A stretch of 64,000 nucleotides of DNA from Phycisphaerales bacterium. Lineage in GTDB: Bacteria > Planctomycetota > Phycisphaerae > Tepidisphaerales > Tepidisphaeraceae. The notes under the pieces were generated by a model. It saw only the letters and a program-made list of their open reading frames with translations. It was not told the DNA's origin and made no database searches. Below are positions 7,655 to 18,009 of this stretch, piece by piece. The DNA lies in assembly GCA_020847375.1 (NCBI GenBank), contig JADLCB010000014.1, positions 124,001-188,000 on the forward strand, in the 5' to 3' direction. How positions within the stretch are numbered: the stretch's first letter is position 1; every line of letters starts with the position of its first letter. A program made the translations under genes and the position numbers.

Positions 7655-8749
7655 ATGACTCGACACCGTAGCGGACTGTGGTTGGTAATTCTAGGTCTTG
7701 TTTTTTTCTGTTCCAGCGTCTGGGGACAGGGAGTTGCGCAGATACCGGTTGATGTGCGCACCGCTGTTTCCCTCAACAGCACGCAGCAGAAGCTCATCGC
7801 CGATGCCATCACCGCCGAAATGACCAAAATGCAAAGCGATGACCCAGCGGCGCAGCAGTCCGCGCGTGATGCGCTGTCGGAGGCTTTGCGTGATCGCGGC
7901 GAGCTGAAGTGCAGCCCTGCGTTTTCGCGTCAGTTTGCGCTGGTGCTGAATCAGGCGATGCTGGATCTGCCAGCCGATGCCCAGTTGCGCGTTCGCCTCA
8001 ATGCCGCGATTGCCACGGATCGAGTGGCCGAGCTGGCCAAGAGTTCAATGCTGTCGCGCGCTGCCCGGAAGTTCATGGCGGATGAATCCATGCCGGTGGC
8101 ATTATGGGGTGTTAAATCCGCCCGTTGGATTTTGCCGTACGAGGCGGCAGCCAGCGCTTTATTTTCCGCCAATAACGATCTTTTGGTTGCCATTACCAGG
8201 GCGGTGGCGCAGCACGATACCGAACCGGTGATTGATGAAGCGTATAACACGCTGGGTTTGTTGCTGAATGACCCGTCTGTGCCCAAGCCCCCAGCCGAAT
8301 CGTTGCGCATCGTCGCAGCGGTCATGCAGAATTTATTGCAACAGCGAATCGCGCTGTATGCCAATGGCCCCATTGCCCAGCCGCTGACGGAAGTGCGCGC
8401 GGTCAATTTTCTGGCCCATCCTGATGTTTATCGCGCCGAAGATCAGGCTGCCCATCTGCAAACAGTTCAGTTGACCGTGCAGTTGCTTGAAGCGGCGATT
8501 AAAAATGCTGCCGCTGCCACGGGCGATGACCGCGCGGTCTATCTTCAGTTGACGCGCGATATGGCCAACGTCATAACCGTCATCGGCGGGTACGAGAAGA
8601 ATCCCCCCATACAGACGGCAGCCCGCGCCTTGGCGCAGGTGCAAAACAACACCACGGCGCCTGAAATCGATGCAGCCAAAGATGCGGTGCTTAAGGCGCT
8701 CAAAGCCATCCCGGCGTTTAAGGATGTGCAGACGGCCGCTGCGTCGTAA
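7655..8749 (+). CDS. Exported hypothetical protein
   Basis: 364 residues. The ATG at 7655 is chosen over an upstream in-frame TTG at 7592 because GGAGATA precedes it and the product then begins with a signal peptide (GLWLVILGLVFFCSSVWGQG). The rest is helical and Ala/Gln-rich, without a domain I recognise and without cysteine or metal motifs. It is the first + strand gene before the peptide transporter cluster, about 70 bases upstream of the first binding protein, so it may be co-transcribed with it. Any transport link is only a matter of position. Confidence 0.65.
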   Translation: MTRHRSGLWLVILGLVFFCSSVWGQGVAQIPVDVRTAVSLNSTQQKLIADAITAEMTKMQSDDPAAQQSARDALSEALRDRGELKCSPAFSRQFALVLNQAMLDLPADAQLRVRLNAAIATDRVAELAKSSMLSRAARKFMADESMPVALWGVKSARWILPYEAAASALFSANNDLLVAITRAVAQHDTEPVIDEAYNTLGLLLNDPSVPKPPAESLRIVAAVMQNLLQQRIALYANGPIAQPLTEVRAVNFLAHPDVYRAEDQAAHLQTVQLTVQLLEAAIKNAAAATGDDRAVYLQLTRDMANVITVIGGYEKNPPIQTAARALAQVQNNTTAPEIDAAKDAVLKALKAIPAFKDVQTAAAS

Positions 8750-8821
8750 CGCCGATTCTGTGAACCGGCGGTCTGGTTCATCCGGCGTGCGCGGGCGTGT
8801 TGTTGGTTTGATCTCAATTCC

Positions 8822-10513
8822 ATGACCCGGCTTGTACTCATTCCTTTGGTTCTGCTGCTGTTGCTGGCAGGCGCCCTGTTCTGGTCGGGGGTGACGGCAG
8901 AAAAACCGGCGGACTTGCGCTGGATCAATGCCGGCGACCCCAAGACACTTGATCCGGGCAGTATGTCGTGGGGGCAGGATATTCGCCTGGCCAGTGCGCT
9001 GTGGGAGGGTCTGTATCGCTTTGATTCGACCTCCGATCAGCCCCAGCCCGGGGTGGCGCAAAGCGTGGATGTCAGTTCCGACGGTTGCACCTATACATTC
9101 CATCTGCGGCCCGGGGCGCTGTGGTCCAACGGAGATCCGGTTGTGGCGGGCGATTTTGTTTTCGCCTGGAAGCGCGTTCTGGATCAACCGGCTGGTTATA
9201 CATCATTGCTGTTTTATATTGACGGGGCACAGGAGTATTGCCAGAACGTGCAACTGGCGCAGCAACAGTTGCGCGACGGTGCTGATCCCTCGGCCATTTC
9301 GCAACCGCAGTTCTCCCTGGTTGGCATTCATGCAGTTGATGATGCGACTTTGCGCGTGCAGTTAAAGCATCCCGTGCCTTATTTTCTGGAACTGTGCTCG
9401 TTTGCCACTTTTTATCCGCTGCACGAACGATCGATTGCGCCTGATTTGATCAGCCGCCATCCCGTCACTGGCGCGATCGAAATACGTCAGGGTTTTGCCA
9501 AACCGCCGCTGGTCACCAATGGCCCGTTTACGCTCAGCCAGTGGAGCTACAAACAGCGGATTCGCCTTTTGAAAAACCCGTATTACTGGGGCGCTTCGGA
9601 GGTGAGTCTGAACATTATTGACGTTATCAGCGCTGAAGATGGTTTTGCGGCTTTTCAGATGTATGAGACCGGCGCGGTCGACTGGATTGCTGATGTCAAT
9701 CCCGAAGTGGCTGCCAAACTGGTTCGTGCCAACCGTGATGATTTTCATGTGACCACCGGTTTTGGTACGTACTACTACGAATTTCTCTGTGATCGCACGC
9801 TGCCCGATGGTCGGGCGAATCCTTTTTTCGATCCGCGCGTGCGCCAGGCATTTGCCCGGGCGATTGATAAGCAGACCATTGTCAGCAATATCGTCCTGAC
9901 CGGGGAAAAAGCATCGGATACCTATATTCCGCGGGGGATTTTCGCCAACTATGATTCGCCGCGGGGGTTGTCCTATGATGTGCCGCGCGCGCGTCAGTTG
10001 CTGGAAGAGGCGGGTTATCCGGGTGGCCAGGGATTCCCGAAGATCACACTGCTCTACAACACCAACGCCGGCCATGAAGCCATTGCCCAGTATGTTCGCC
10101 GGCAGTGGCTGGATCATCTGGGTGTTCAGGTGGCGCTGGAAGGGGTGGAGGTTAAAACCTTCGGTGCACTCAAGGAACAAAAAAAGTTTCAGATCTGTCG
10201 CGCTTCATGGATTGGCGATTATTCCGATCCGACCACGTTCAGCGACAAATATCTATCGTTCAGCCAGAACAACGACGCTGGCTGGGTGAATGTCGAGTAT
10301 GATCGCCTGTGTGCTGCGGCGTCGTTGGAACAGGATGTGCATCGTCGGATGGCGCTGCTGGAACAGGCTGAACAGCTTTTGCTGGATGAGGCGCCCCTCA
10401 TTCCGATATACAACTATGTGAATCGGGTGCTGCGTCGCCCGTATGTAAAAGGCCTGCAACCCAATCCGCGCAACCAGCAGGATTTTCGTCGCCTGCGGAT
10501 TGAAAAACATTGA
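8822..10513 (+). CDS. Peptide ABC transporter substrate-binding protein (SBP_bac_5), importer 1
   Basis: Extracytoplasmic binding protein that delivers oligopeptides to the permeases encoded next. The 563 residues carry the family 5 fold: NAGDPKTLDPG near the start, LASALWEGLYRFD, then PDGRANPFFDPRVRQAFARA at mid-length and a late IGDYSDPTTF block. The N-terminus (LVLIPLVLLLLLAGALFW) has no lipobox cysteine, so the protein appears to be held by an uncleaved membrane segment rather than a lipid. It is followed by the permease genes at 10604 and 11539. The ligand class (di- or oligopeptide, or another solute) cannot be fixed from sequence. Confidence 0.9.
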   Translation: MTRLVLIPLVLLLLLAGALFWSGVTAEKPADLRWINAGDPKTLDPGSMSWGQDIRLASALWEGLYRFDSTSDQPQPGVAQSVDVSSDGCTYTFHLRPGALWSNGDPVVAGDFVFAWKRVLDQPAGYTSLLFYIDGAQEYCQNVQLAQQQLRDGADPSAISQPQFSLVGIHAVDDATLRVQLKHPVPYFLELCSFATFYPLHERSIAPDLISRHPVTGAIEIRQGFAKPPLVTNGPFTLSQWSYKQRIRLLKNPYYWGASEVSLNIIDVISAEDGFAAFQMYETGAVDWIADVNPEVAAKLVRANRDDFHVTTGFGTYYYEFLCDRTLPDGRANPFFDPRVRQAFARAIDKQTIVSNIVLTGEKASDTYIPRGIFANYDSPRGLSYDVPRARQLLEEAGYPGGQGFPKITLLYNTNAGHEAIAQYVRRQWLDHLGVQVALEGVEVKTFGALKEQKKFQICRASWIGDYSDPTTFSDKYLSFSQNNDAGWVNVEYDRLCAAASLEQDVHRRMALLEQAEQLLLDEAPLIPIYNYVNRVLRRPYVKGLQPNPRNQQDFRRLRIEKH

Positions 10514-10603
10514 ACGATACAGGCAGGCACGGGACAGGAACGAAAAAAGTTGTTGGCTGTGCGCGTCGGGCGCTGATCGAAAGCATTTAGGGAATGGCTG
10601 CTG

Positions 10604-11542
10604 ATGGGTAAGTTTATTCTTTATCGTCTGGCCCAGTTTCCGCTGATCCTGGCGATTATTTATCTGGTGACGTTTGCCCTAGTATGGGTTGCGCCGGGCG
10701 ACCCGCTGGATCAGCCCGACCGCAATATCGACCCCGGAACCAAACAGGCGCTGCGCCAGCAGTTTCACGCGGATTCCGCCGTCGGATTTCTGGCCTATTA
10801 TCCGTGGCGGTTGATCACAACCGGCGACTTCGGCCCGAGCATGGCCAACCCCGACTGGAGCGTGAATGAGATTCTTCTGCGTTCGCTGCCCGTTTCGATA
10901 ACGCTGGGCTTATTTGCCATTTTGCTGGCCACGGTGATTGGTGTGGCGGTGGGAACCCTGGCTGCGCTGGCTCGTGGTGGGGTGTTTGACTGGTTGAGTT
11001 TATCGCTGACGCTGGCGGGTATCAGCCTGCCGAGTTTTGTGGTGGCCTCGCTGTTGTTAAGCCTGTTCGCCGTCAAACTCGGATGGTTTGGCGTTGGTTC
11101 ATGGGGTTCGGTGCGTGATCTGGTTCTGCCGGGAATCGCGCTGTCGCTCCTGCCAATGGCTTATATTGCGCGGTTGACGCGCGTGGCGATGATCGACGTG
11201 CTCAGCAGCGATTTTGTCCGTACCGCCCGTGCCAAAGGCCTTAGACGCAGCGCGGTGATCTGGCGTCACTGTCTGCGCAATGCGTTCCTGCCGGTTCTGA
11301 GTTATCTGGGGCCAGCGATGGCTATCGCCATGACTGGATCATTTGTTGTCGAAAAGGTGTTTAACGTGCCCGGGTTGGGTCAGCATTTTGTCAACAGCGT
11401 CACCAACCGCGACCGAACACTGATTCTCGGTGTGGTGCTGGTTTATGGAACAATGGTACTGCTGTTTAATCTTCTGGTTGATCTGGCCTATGCGTGGGTC
11501 GATCCGCGCATCGAGATGCAGGTGGGGGGTGGTAACGGATGA
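10604..11542 (+). CDS. Peptide ABC transporter permease, OppB type, importer 1
   Basis: Inner-membrane channel subunit of 312 residues, the usual OppB/DppB length. It has an N-terminal membrane helix after MGKFILYRLAQF, the family block LVWVAPGDPLD, and a cytoplasmic coupling (EAA) loop RTARAKGLRRSAVIWRHCLRN followed by the typical FVVEKVFNVPGLGQHFVNSV. It starts 90 bases after the binding protein gene and overlaps the next permease gene by four bases (ATGA), a sign of translational coupling. It would pair with the permease at 11539 and with the shared ATPases at 16864 and 18002, since no ATPase gene is adjacent. Confidence 0.92.
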   Translation: MGKFILYRLAQFPLILAIIYLVTFALVWVAPGDPLDQPDRNIDPGTKQALRQQFHADSAVGFLAYYPWRLITTGDFGPSMANPDWSVNEILLRSLPVSITLGLFAILLATVIGVAVGTLAALARGGVFDWLSLSLTLAGISLPSFVVASLLLSLFAVKLGWFGVGSWGSVRDLVLPGIALSLLPMAYIARLTRVAMIDVLSSDFVRTARAKGLRRSAVIWRHCLRNAFLPVLSYLGPAMAIAMTGSFVVEKVFNVPGLGQHFVNSVTNRDRTLILGVVLVYGTMVLLFNLLVDLAYAWVDPRIEMQVGGGNG

Positions 11543-12519
11543 TGGCTGACGAAGGCAACATGACAACTGGCAAGCCCGACATGATGGTTGCACCCGTTGG
11601 CCAATCCGTGTCTGATCGCCACTCGCCACGCTATCTGCGCAGCGGACGAGTTATTATTGGTGGCGGATTTTTACTGCTGATGGTTCTGCTTTGCCTCGGT
11701 TCGCTGCCCTGGACACTCTGGGGCAGCGGCTCACTTTATTACGACCATCAGGACTCGGTGCGGTCGCTGCTGGGGCCGGACGATTCCATACCGGGTTTGA
11801 TGGGCAGTGACAAACTGGGTCGCAGCTTGCTGGGCCGATGCCTGGTTGGTGGAACGATCAGCCTGTTCATCGGTTTGTCCGCCGCGACGATTTCCGTTGT
11901 CCTGGGGGTGCTGGTTGGTCTGCTGGCGGGTTATCACGGCGGCTGGGTTGACGGGCTTTTAATGCGCGCGGTGGATGTGCTGTTTGCCCTGCCTTATGTG
12001 TTGATGGTGATTCTGATCAAGGTGGGGTTTGAAGATCATTTAGCCAACCTGCTGGGGAATCAGATGCTGGCGAATCTGCTGGTGCTTCTGATTGCGATTG
12101 GTTCGGTGTCGTGGTTGACCATGGCGCGGGTGATTCGCGGGCAGGTGCTGTCGCTGCGCGCCCAGCCATTTATCGAAGCAGCCCAGGCGGCGGGTCTGGG
12201 CGAAGGGCGCATCTTCATGCGTCATCTCCTGCCCAATCTTGTCGGCCCGATCACGGTCTACGCGACCCTGATCGTACCCCAGGCGATTTTGCAGGAATCA
12301 TTTCTCAGCTTTCTGGGTATTGGCATCCAGCCGCCGCTGCCGACATGGGGCTCGCTGGCTGCCGATGGATTACTGCCCGCTTTGAACAGTATTTCGCCGG
12401 ACTGGTGGTTGTTGCTTTTCCCCTGTCTGCTTCTGGCCGTTACGCTGCTGAGTCTGAATTTTCTGGGCGATGGGTTGCGCGATTTGTTTGACCCGAAGCG
12501 CGAGTCCGCGAAGATATGA
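11539..12519 (+). CDS. Peptide ABC transporter permease, OppC type, importer 1
   Basis: Second channel subunit, 326 residues. An N-terminal helix (VIIGGGFLLLMVLLCLGSL) is followed by the OppC landmark LMGSDKLGRSLLGRCLVGG. The coupling loop IEAAQAAGLGEGRIFMRHLL and the block QESFLSFLGIGIQPPLPTWG come later. The start overlaps the stop of the preceding permease gene by four bases. It belongs to the same run as the second importer that begins at 12629. Confidence 0.92.
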   Translation: MMADEGNMTTGKPDMMVAPVGQSVSDRHSPRYLRSGRVIIGGGFLLLMVLLCLGSLPWTLWGSGSLYYDHQDSVRSLLGPDDSIPGLMGSDKLGRSLLGRCLVGGTISLFIGLSAATISVVLGVLVGLLAGYHGGWVDGLLMRAVDVLFALPYVLMVILIKVGFEDHLANLLGNQMLANLLVLLIAIGSVSWLTMARVIRGQVLSLRAQPFIEAAQAAGLGEGRIFMRHLLPNLVGPITVYATLIVPQAILQESFLSFLGIGIQPPLPTWGSLAADGLLPALNSISPDWWLLLFPCLLLAVTLLSLNFLGDGLRDLFDPKRESAKI

Positions 12520-12628
12520 ACCGGCACGCCGCTGGTGATCGTCGCTGGGGCGGTGGTTGGTTGCAACTGTTATTGCGCTGACCGGTGCTATTGGCAGCAG
12601 CATGCGCGAGTAATCTCAAAGGGTGCAC

Positions 12629-14485
12629 ATGGATAATCGCTTTGGCGTCAAGGATTTCGTACTCTTCCTGCTGGTGGGACTGATCGCGGTTCTGTTCGTT
12701 GTGAAGATGGTCCAGGATGACCGTCAGTGGGATCAGTTGCGCCAAGCCAACACCACGCTGCAAAGCCACACACGCGATCTGACCCGCATCACCAATCTGC
12801 TGCGCGAAGGTGTTCCGACGACCAGTCCTACGACCCAGCCTTCGGATCAGCCGGTTGGTTCGTCTGCCGCCGGCCAGGACGATGCCTTTGAACGTATCCG
12901 CCAGGCCCATGCCCAACCTGATTACGCCGAGGGCGATTTTTTTATCAACGCGGATCAGACCCCGCCGGATCGATTGACGCCGATTATTTCCGCCGATCTT
13001 TTTTCCGCCACGGTGCAAAGTTACGTGCTGGAAAGCCTGATCGATCGGGATCCGGACACGCTGCAATGGAAACCCAAGGTGGCGAGGTCGTTCCAAGTGT
13101 CGCAAGACGGGTTGACGATCGATTTTGAATTGCGACGTGATGTCGTTTTTTCCGATGGTTCGCCGCTGACGGCGGATGATGTGGTCTGGACGTACAACTG
13201 GATCATGAATCCCGAGGTACAGGCGCCGCGGCAGCGCATCTACTATGAAAAGATCGCGCAGGTGCAAAGCGACGATCCGTATCACGTGCGTTTTATTTTC
13301 AAAGAGCCATATTTTCTGAGTCTGAGTGTGGCTGGTGGGCTGGAGATTCTGCCGCGTCATTTTTATGAAAAATACACACCCGACCAGTTCAATACATCGG
13401 TGGGTCTGCTGATGGGTTCCGGGCCGTATCGACTGGCCGATTCAGTGAACTGGCGACCGGAACCCGGCAAACCGATCGAACTGGTGCGTAACGAGCGTTA
13501 CTGGGGACCGGCTCCATCGTTTGACCGGATTATCTGGCGCATCATCGAAAATCCCGCAGCCCGTTTGACGGCTTTTCGCAATGGCGAGATTGATCGCCTG
13601 GGGGCATTGCCGGAGCAGTATGTGCAGCTCTTGAAGGATGAAGAATTGCGCCGCCGGGTCAACAACTATGAAATGATGCTGCCGGCTTCGGGTTACATGT
13701 TTATCGGCTGGAACGAAAAGCGCAATGGCCAAGCCACGCCATTCGCCGATCAGCGCGTGCGTCAGGCGATGACCATGCTCATCGATCGTCAGGCGATTAT
13801 TGATCAGGTGTTGCTGGGTTATGGCAATATCGCCACCGGCCCGTTTAATCCGCTGGGCAAACAGAATGATCCATCCATCAAACCCTGGCCCTATGATCCG
13901 CAGCGGGCCATCGCGCTGTTGAAGGAAGCGGGATTCAGCGACCGCAATGGCGATGGTGTCATTGATACGCCGGAGGGTCAGCCGTTTCATTTTGAGATCA
14001 GTTATCCAAGCACCAGCACCACGCTGGAACGGGTGGCGCTGCAAGCCAAGGACAGCCTCCAGCGGGCGGGGATTCTGGCTGAGCCGCGCCCGACGGAGTG
14101 GTCGGTCTTGCTGGAGCGGATGGATCAGCGTGATTTCGATGCCTCGATCCTCGGCTGGGGTGGCACGATCGAGAGTGACATTTACCAGATGTTTTCATCC
14201 ACCTCGATGGCTGGTACGGGGGATAACAACGTGCAGTACAGTAATCCGCGTCTGGATGAAGTGATGAGCCAGGCCCGGCGCACAGTTGATGAAGAAGCGC
14301 GAAACAAGCTGTGGCATGAGGCGCACGCGATTCTGCATGAAGACCAGCCCTATACATTTTTGTTCAACAGCAAGGCGTTGATGTTCGTTGACAAGCGGTT
14401 TCATAATATCCAGCGGGTTCGCACGGGTCTGAATCCGCTGCTGGAATGGTATGTTCCTGAAGATCAGCAGAAATGGACGCACTAA
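12629..14485 (+). CDS. Peptide ABC transporter substrate-binding protein, importer 2, with N-terminal anchor and coiled coil
   Basis: About 618 residues. A single transmembrane helix (FVLFLLVGLIAVLFVVKMV) is followed by a short coiled-coil-like stretch and then a Thr/Pro/Gln linker (TSPTTQPSDQP). The family 5 binding protein fold begins at about residue 105. Landmarks are VLESLIDRDPDTLQWKPKVA, FSDGSPLTADDVVWTYNW and FADQRVRQAMTMLIDRQAI. There is no lipobox. The ATG at 12629 is preferred to the GTG at 12623 because AAAGGG lies at 12618-12623. Sequence and architecture differ from the first binding protein, so the two importers probably take different ligands. Confidence 0.9.
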   Translation: MDNRFGVKDFVLFLLVGLIAVLFVVKMVQDDRQWDQLRQANTTLQSHTRDLTRITNLLREGVPTTSPTTQPSDQPVGSSAAGQDDAFERIRQAHAQPDYAEGDFFINADQTPPDRLTPIISADLFSATVQSYVLESLIDRDPDTLQWKPKVARSFQVSQDGLTIDFELRRDVVFSDGSPLTADDVVWTYNWIMNPEVQAPRQRIYYEKIAQVQSDDPYHVRFIFKEPYFLSLSVAGGLEILPRHFYEKYTPDQFNTSVGLLMGSGPYRLADSVNWRPEPGKPIELVRNERYWGPAPSFDRIIWRIIENPAARLTAFRNGEIDRLGALPEQYVQLLKDEELRRRVNNYEMMLPASGYMFIGWNEKRNGQATPFADQRVRQAMTMLIDRQAIIDQVLLGYGNIATGPFNPLGKQNDPSIKPWPYDPQRAIALLKEAGFSDRNGDGVIDTPEGQPFHFEISYPSTSTTLERVALQAKDSLQRAGILAEPRPTEWSVLLERMDQRDFDASILGWGGTIESDIYQMFSSTSMAGTGDNNVQYSNPRLDEVMSQARRTVDEEARNKLWHEAHAILHEDQPYTFLFNSKALMFVDKRFHNIQRVRTGLNPLLEWYVPEDQQKWTH

Positions 14486-14503
14486 CTGCGCGGGTGATCG
14501 CTC

Positions 14504-15646
14504 ATGCTCACATATATCATCCGACGCCTGCTGTTGATCATTCCGACGATTTTCGGAATAACCCTGCTGGTATTCTTCTTCCTCGCCTTTGCCCCGGGGG
14601 GAATCGGCGGGGCGGCGCTGCAGGCGTCCGGTGGTGAGCAAAGCGCCGAAGGGCGGCGTGTTCGGGAATACTACAATCAGCGTTATGGTCTGGATAAGCC
14701 GGTGCTGGTGCAGTACGGCCGCTGGTTGAACCGTATGTCCCCCCTCGGTTTTGCCACCTATGCCAGCGATGATCCGGCGGTGATTCAATCCCGTCAGGCT
14801 GCGCCGGCATCGCCAGCCATCCGCGCCGGTGATATCCGGTTCGACCGGATCATCTTCAAATGGCCTGATCTGGGGGAAAGCCTGATCCGCCACCGGCCGG
14901 TGATCGATCTGGTGAAAGAGGCGCTGCCGGTCACGTTGCTGCTGAATCTTGTCAGCCTGCCGCTGGTTTATGTGGTTGGAATTGTCAGCGGCATGATCGC
15001 CGCGCGCCGGCGCGGGCAGGCGTTTGACGTGGGATGGAGCGTTTTTTCCCTGGCGTTGTGGTCGATCCCGACGATCTGGGCTGGAGTCATGCTGATCGGT
15101 TTTCTCGCCAACCGGCAATACATCAAACTGTTCCCCACCAGCGGCCTGGCCAGTACGTTGGCAGCGGACATGCCGTTTTTGCCCAGCCGCGCGATGGATG
15201 GCGCTTGGCAGGCGGGGTGGCTGCTCGATGTGCTGTGGCATTTGTCGCTGCCGGTGTTGTGCATGACGTATGGTGGTTTTGCGATGCTCTCCAAATTGAT
15301 GCGTGGGTCGATTCTGGACAACCTGAATCAGGATTATGTGCGCACCGCGCTGGCCAAGGGGCTGGCGGATAATGCCATCATGTACCGTCATGTTTTTCGT
15401 AACAGCCTCCTGCCACTGATTACCGTGGCGGCCGGGATTCTGCCGTCGCTGCTGGGTGGTTCGGTGATTGTGGAGACGATTTTCGGCATACCGGGCATGG
15501 GGCAGTTGACAGTACAGGCGGTGAGTTATCGTGATCGGGAGTTGGTGCTGGCTTCGACGTTTGTACTGGGTGTGATATCGCTGCTCAGCCTGTTGCTGCG
15601 CGACATCTGCTATGCCCTGGCTGATCCGAGGGTGAGCTATGACTGA
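14504..15646 (+). CDS. Peptide ABC transporter permease, OppB/YejB type, importer 2
   Basis: 380 residues, longer than the first OppB-like permease because of an extra extracytoplasmic segment between the first and second membrane helices (about residues 35-140). The N-terminus TYIIRRLLLIIPTIFGITLL and the block VETIFGIPGMGQLTVQAV are typical. The coupling loop is RTALAKGLADNAIMYRHVFR. It starts 18 bases after the binding protein gene and overlaps the next permease gene by eight bases. The insertion recalls the YejB subgroup of peptide permeases; that is an analogy by length and position. Confidence 0.9.
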   Translation: MLTYIIRRLLLIIPTIFGITLLVFFFLAFAPGGIGGAALQASGGEQSAEGRRVREYYNQRYGLDKPVLVQYGRWLNRMSPLGFATYASDDPAVIQSRQAAPASPAIRAGDIRFDRIIFKWPDLGESLIRHRPVIDLVKEALPVTLLLNLVSLPLVYVVGIVSGMIAARRRGQAFDVGWSVFSLALWSIPTIWAGVMLIGFLANRQYIKLFPTSGLASTLAADMPFLPSRAMDGAWQAGWLLDVLWHLSLPVLCMTYGGFAMLSKLMRGSILDNLNQDYVRTALAKGLADNAIMYRHVFRNSLLPLITVAAGILPSLLGGSVIVETIFGIPGMGQLTVQAVSYRDRELVLASTFVLGVISLLSLLLRDICYALADPRVSYD

Positions 15647-16862
15647 AATCCAGGTCATTCTGCCTGATCGGGATGGTCAGCCCGTGCCTGACATGTTGCC
15701 GGATGCGCCGCAGCACGTTGCGGGGTTGTGGCAGCAGGCGTTGCGGGCCACGCTGCGCCGCTGGGCAGCACGCATTGGTTTGATCTGGATTGCCGTGCTG
15801 GTGCTGGGGGCAGTCTTTGCGCCGTTGATCGCCAGTTCGCATCCGCTGGCGATGAAAGTTGACGGCCAGTGGACCAGCCCGTTGTTGCACCATCTTGCGC
15901 CGCAGGACTGGATTCTGCTCATTGTTTTCCTGGCTGCACTGGGTCTGTATTTTCTGAAGGTAATATCGACCCGCATTCGCATGTTGATGCTGATGGCGGT
16001 TCTGGTGGTGGTGTCGGCGCTCTCCTTGTGGCTGGTGCAGCCGCCGCGCACGGTGGTGTATGACACCTACCGCACCATGACTCAGCAGGGGAAAATTCAA
16101 TCAGCCATTTATACGCCCATCGCCTATTCGCCGGATGATCGGTTGCGCGATCAACCCAATTCGCGCCTACAGGCGCCGTCGGCCCAGCATCTCATGGGAA
16201 CAACTGACAACGGCGCCGATCTGCTGGCCAATATGCTCTATGGCACGCGCATTGCCCTGTCGATTGGATTTATTTCCACGGGCATCGCCATCATCATCGG
16301 GGTGCTGATCGGGGGGATGATGGGTTTTTTCAGTGGACCGGTCGATCTGCTGGGTATGCGCATCGTGGAAATTTTCGGCGCAATTCCAACGCTGCTCCTG
16401 CTGCTGTGTTTCGTCGCATTTTTCGAGCCGAATCTTTATGTGATGATGGCGATTATCGGCGTGACCGGATGGGAGGGGTACGCGACATTCATCAGGGCGG
16501 AGTTTCTCAAACTGCGGAATCAGGATTTTGTCCAGGCGGCGATTGCCGCAGGTCTGCCGTTGCGCTCGGTGCTGTTCCGCCATATGCTGCCCAATGGCAT
16601 GACGCCGGTGCTGGTCAGCGCCAGCTTTGGCATCGCCTCAGCCATTCTGGCGGAAAGTACGCTGAGTTTTCTGGGCATCGGGTTGGTCAGCGAATCGAGC
16701 TGGGGCAAGTTGCTGAATCAGGCACTGGGGGCGGGCGGTGGTTTTTACTGGTGGATCGCGATTTATCCGGGGCTGGCTATTTTTTTGACGGTTTTTGCCT
16801 ATAACCTGATTGGTGAAGCGTTGCGTGATGCGTTGGATCCGAGGCTGTTGAAAAAGGAATAA
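15639..16862 (+). CDS. Peptide ABC transporter permease, OppC/YejE type, importer 2
   Basis: 407 residues, about 80 more than a standard OppC. The extra length is an insertion at about residues 75-170 holding two additional hydrophobic segments ([17 protein letters not shown] and [19 protein letters not shown]) before the conserved [20 protein letters not shown]. The coupling loop [20 protein letters not shown] and the block [19 protein letters not shown] follow. It overlaps the upstream permease gene by eight bases, and the ATPase gene begins two bases after its stop, so the genes form one operon. Confidence 0.9.
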   Translation: MTEIQVILPDRDGQPVPDMLPDAPQHVAGLWQQALRATLRRWAARIGLIWIAVLVLGAVFAPLIASSHPLAMKVDGQWTSPLLHHLAPQDWILLIVFLAALGLYFLKVISTRIRMLMLMAVLVVVSALSLWLVQPPRTVVYDTYRTMTQQGKIQSAIYTPIAYSPDDRLRDQPNSRLQAPSAQHLMGTTDNGADLLANMLYGTRIALSIGFISTGIAIIIGVLIGGMMGFFSGPVDLLGMRIVEIFGAIPTLLLLLCFVAFFEPNLYVMMAIIGVTGWEGYATFIRAEFLKLRNQDFVQAAIAAGLPLRSVLFRHMLPNGMTPVLVSASFGIASAILAESTLSFLGIGLVSESSWGKLLNQALGAGGGFYWWIAIYPGLAIFLTVFAYNLIGEALRDALDPRLLKKE

Positions 16863-16863
16863 G

Positions 16864-18009
16864 ATGTCCGGTCCGCTGCTGGAATTGCAGGATTTACAAG
16901 TGGGTTTTGATACCGGCCGCAAGGTGATTCATCCGGTGCGGGGGGTGTCCCTGGCGATTTATCCCGGACAGACGGTGGCGTTGGTCGGCGAAAGTGGTTG
17001 TGGTAAGAGTGTCAGTGCCTTGTCAATTTTACGTTTGATCCCCCAGCCGCCAGGGCGCTATACCGGCGGGAGGATCATGTTTGATGGTCGTGATCTTCTT
17101 AAGCTCAGCCAGCGGGAAATGCGCGCGGTGCGTGGCCGGGAAATCGCCATGATCTTCCAGGAGCCGATGACTTCGCTTAATCCGGTCTACACCGTCGGCG
17201 ATCAGATCATGGAAGCGGTTGTGCTGCATCAGCGCGTAAACACGCGCCGCGCCAGGGAGATTGCCGAACAGAGTCTGCGTGATGTCGGCATTGCCGATCC
17301 AGCGCGTCGTCTGGATGAATATCCGCATCAGCTATCCGGCGGTATGCGCCAGCGGGTGATGATTGCCATGGCGCTTTCCTGCCAGCCACGACTGTTGATT
17401 GCCGACGAACCGACCACCGCGCTGGATGTCACCATTCAGGCGCAGATTCTGGAGTTGTTGCGCCATCTGCAGCAGACGCGCAACATGGCGATGCTGCTGA
17501 TTACACATGATCTGGGCGTGGTGGCGGAAAATGCGGATGTGGTCAACGTGATGTATGCCGGCAGGATTGTCGAAAGCGCCGGGGTGGAGGAATTGTTTGA
17601 TCATCCGCTGCATCCGTATACCCAGGGATTATTCCGATCCCTGCCGCGGCTGGGCCATAAAACAGTCCGCCTGCAGACGATCGAAGGGATGGTTCCTTCG
17701 CCGGCACACTGGCCGCCCGGGTGTAAATTTCATCCGCGCTGTCATTTGACGCGCGAGCTGGCGGCGCGCGCCAAGGATGATGAGACAGTGACGATCAATG
17801 CCGATGATGGGCTTGTTCGCGTGATGAGGCGATGTGTGCAGGTGATGCCGGATTTGCCCACGTCGGCTGAGCCGGATCTGCGCCAGGTCGGCGTCGATCA
17901 CTGGGCTGCATGTCATTATGTCGATCATTATGTCGGTAGTGCCATAACGCCGCCGGTGCTGAACCATCAACGGCAGGTCGTTCATCAGACAGGGGCTGTG
18001 CATGAATAG
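16864..18009 (+). CDS. oppD: Peptide ABC transporter ATPase, OppD/DppD type (shared)
   Basis: Cytoplasmic ATPase that powers peptide import. In 381 residues it has a Walker [12 protein letters not shown], a signature [15 protein letters not shown], a Walker [13 protein letters not shown], and the C-terminal oligopeptide-transporter extension [12 protein letters not shown]. Further cysteines follow (RRCVQ and AACHY), the pattern that in DppD-type proteins can ligate an iron-sulfur cluster. The gene starts two bases after the second OppC-like permease and overlaps oppF by eight bases. With oppF it is the only ATPase pair for two sets of permeases, so it probably serves both. Confidence 0.94.
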   Translation: MSGPLLELQDLQVGFDTGRKVIHPVRGVSLAIYPGQTVALVGESGCGKSVSALSILRLIPQPPGRYTGGRIMFDGRDLLKLSQREMRAVRGREIAMIFQEPMTSLNPVYTVGDQIMEAVVLHQRVNTRRAREIAEQSLRDVGIADPARRLDEYPHQLSGGMRQRVMIAMALSCQPRLLIADEPTTALDVTIQAQILELLRHLQQTRNMAMLLITHDLGVVAENADVVNVMYAGRIVESAGVEELFDHPLHPYTQGLFRSLPRLGHKTVRLQTIEGMVPSPAHWPPGCKFHPRCHLTRELAARAKDDETVTINADDGLVRVMRRCVQVMPDLPTSAEPDLRQVGVDHWAACHYVDHYVGSAITPPVLNHQRQVVHQTGAVHE

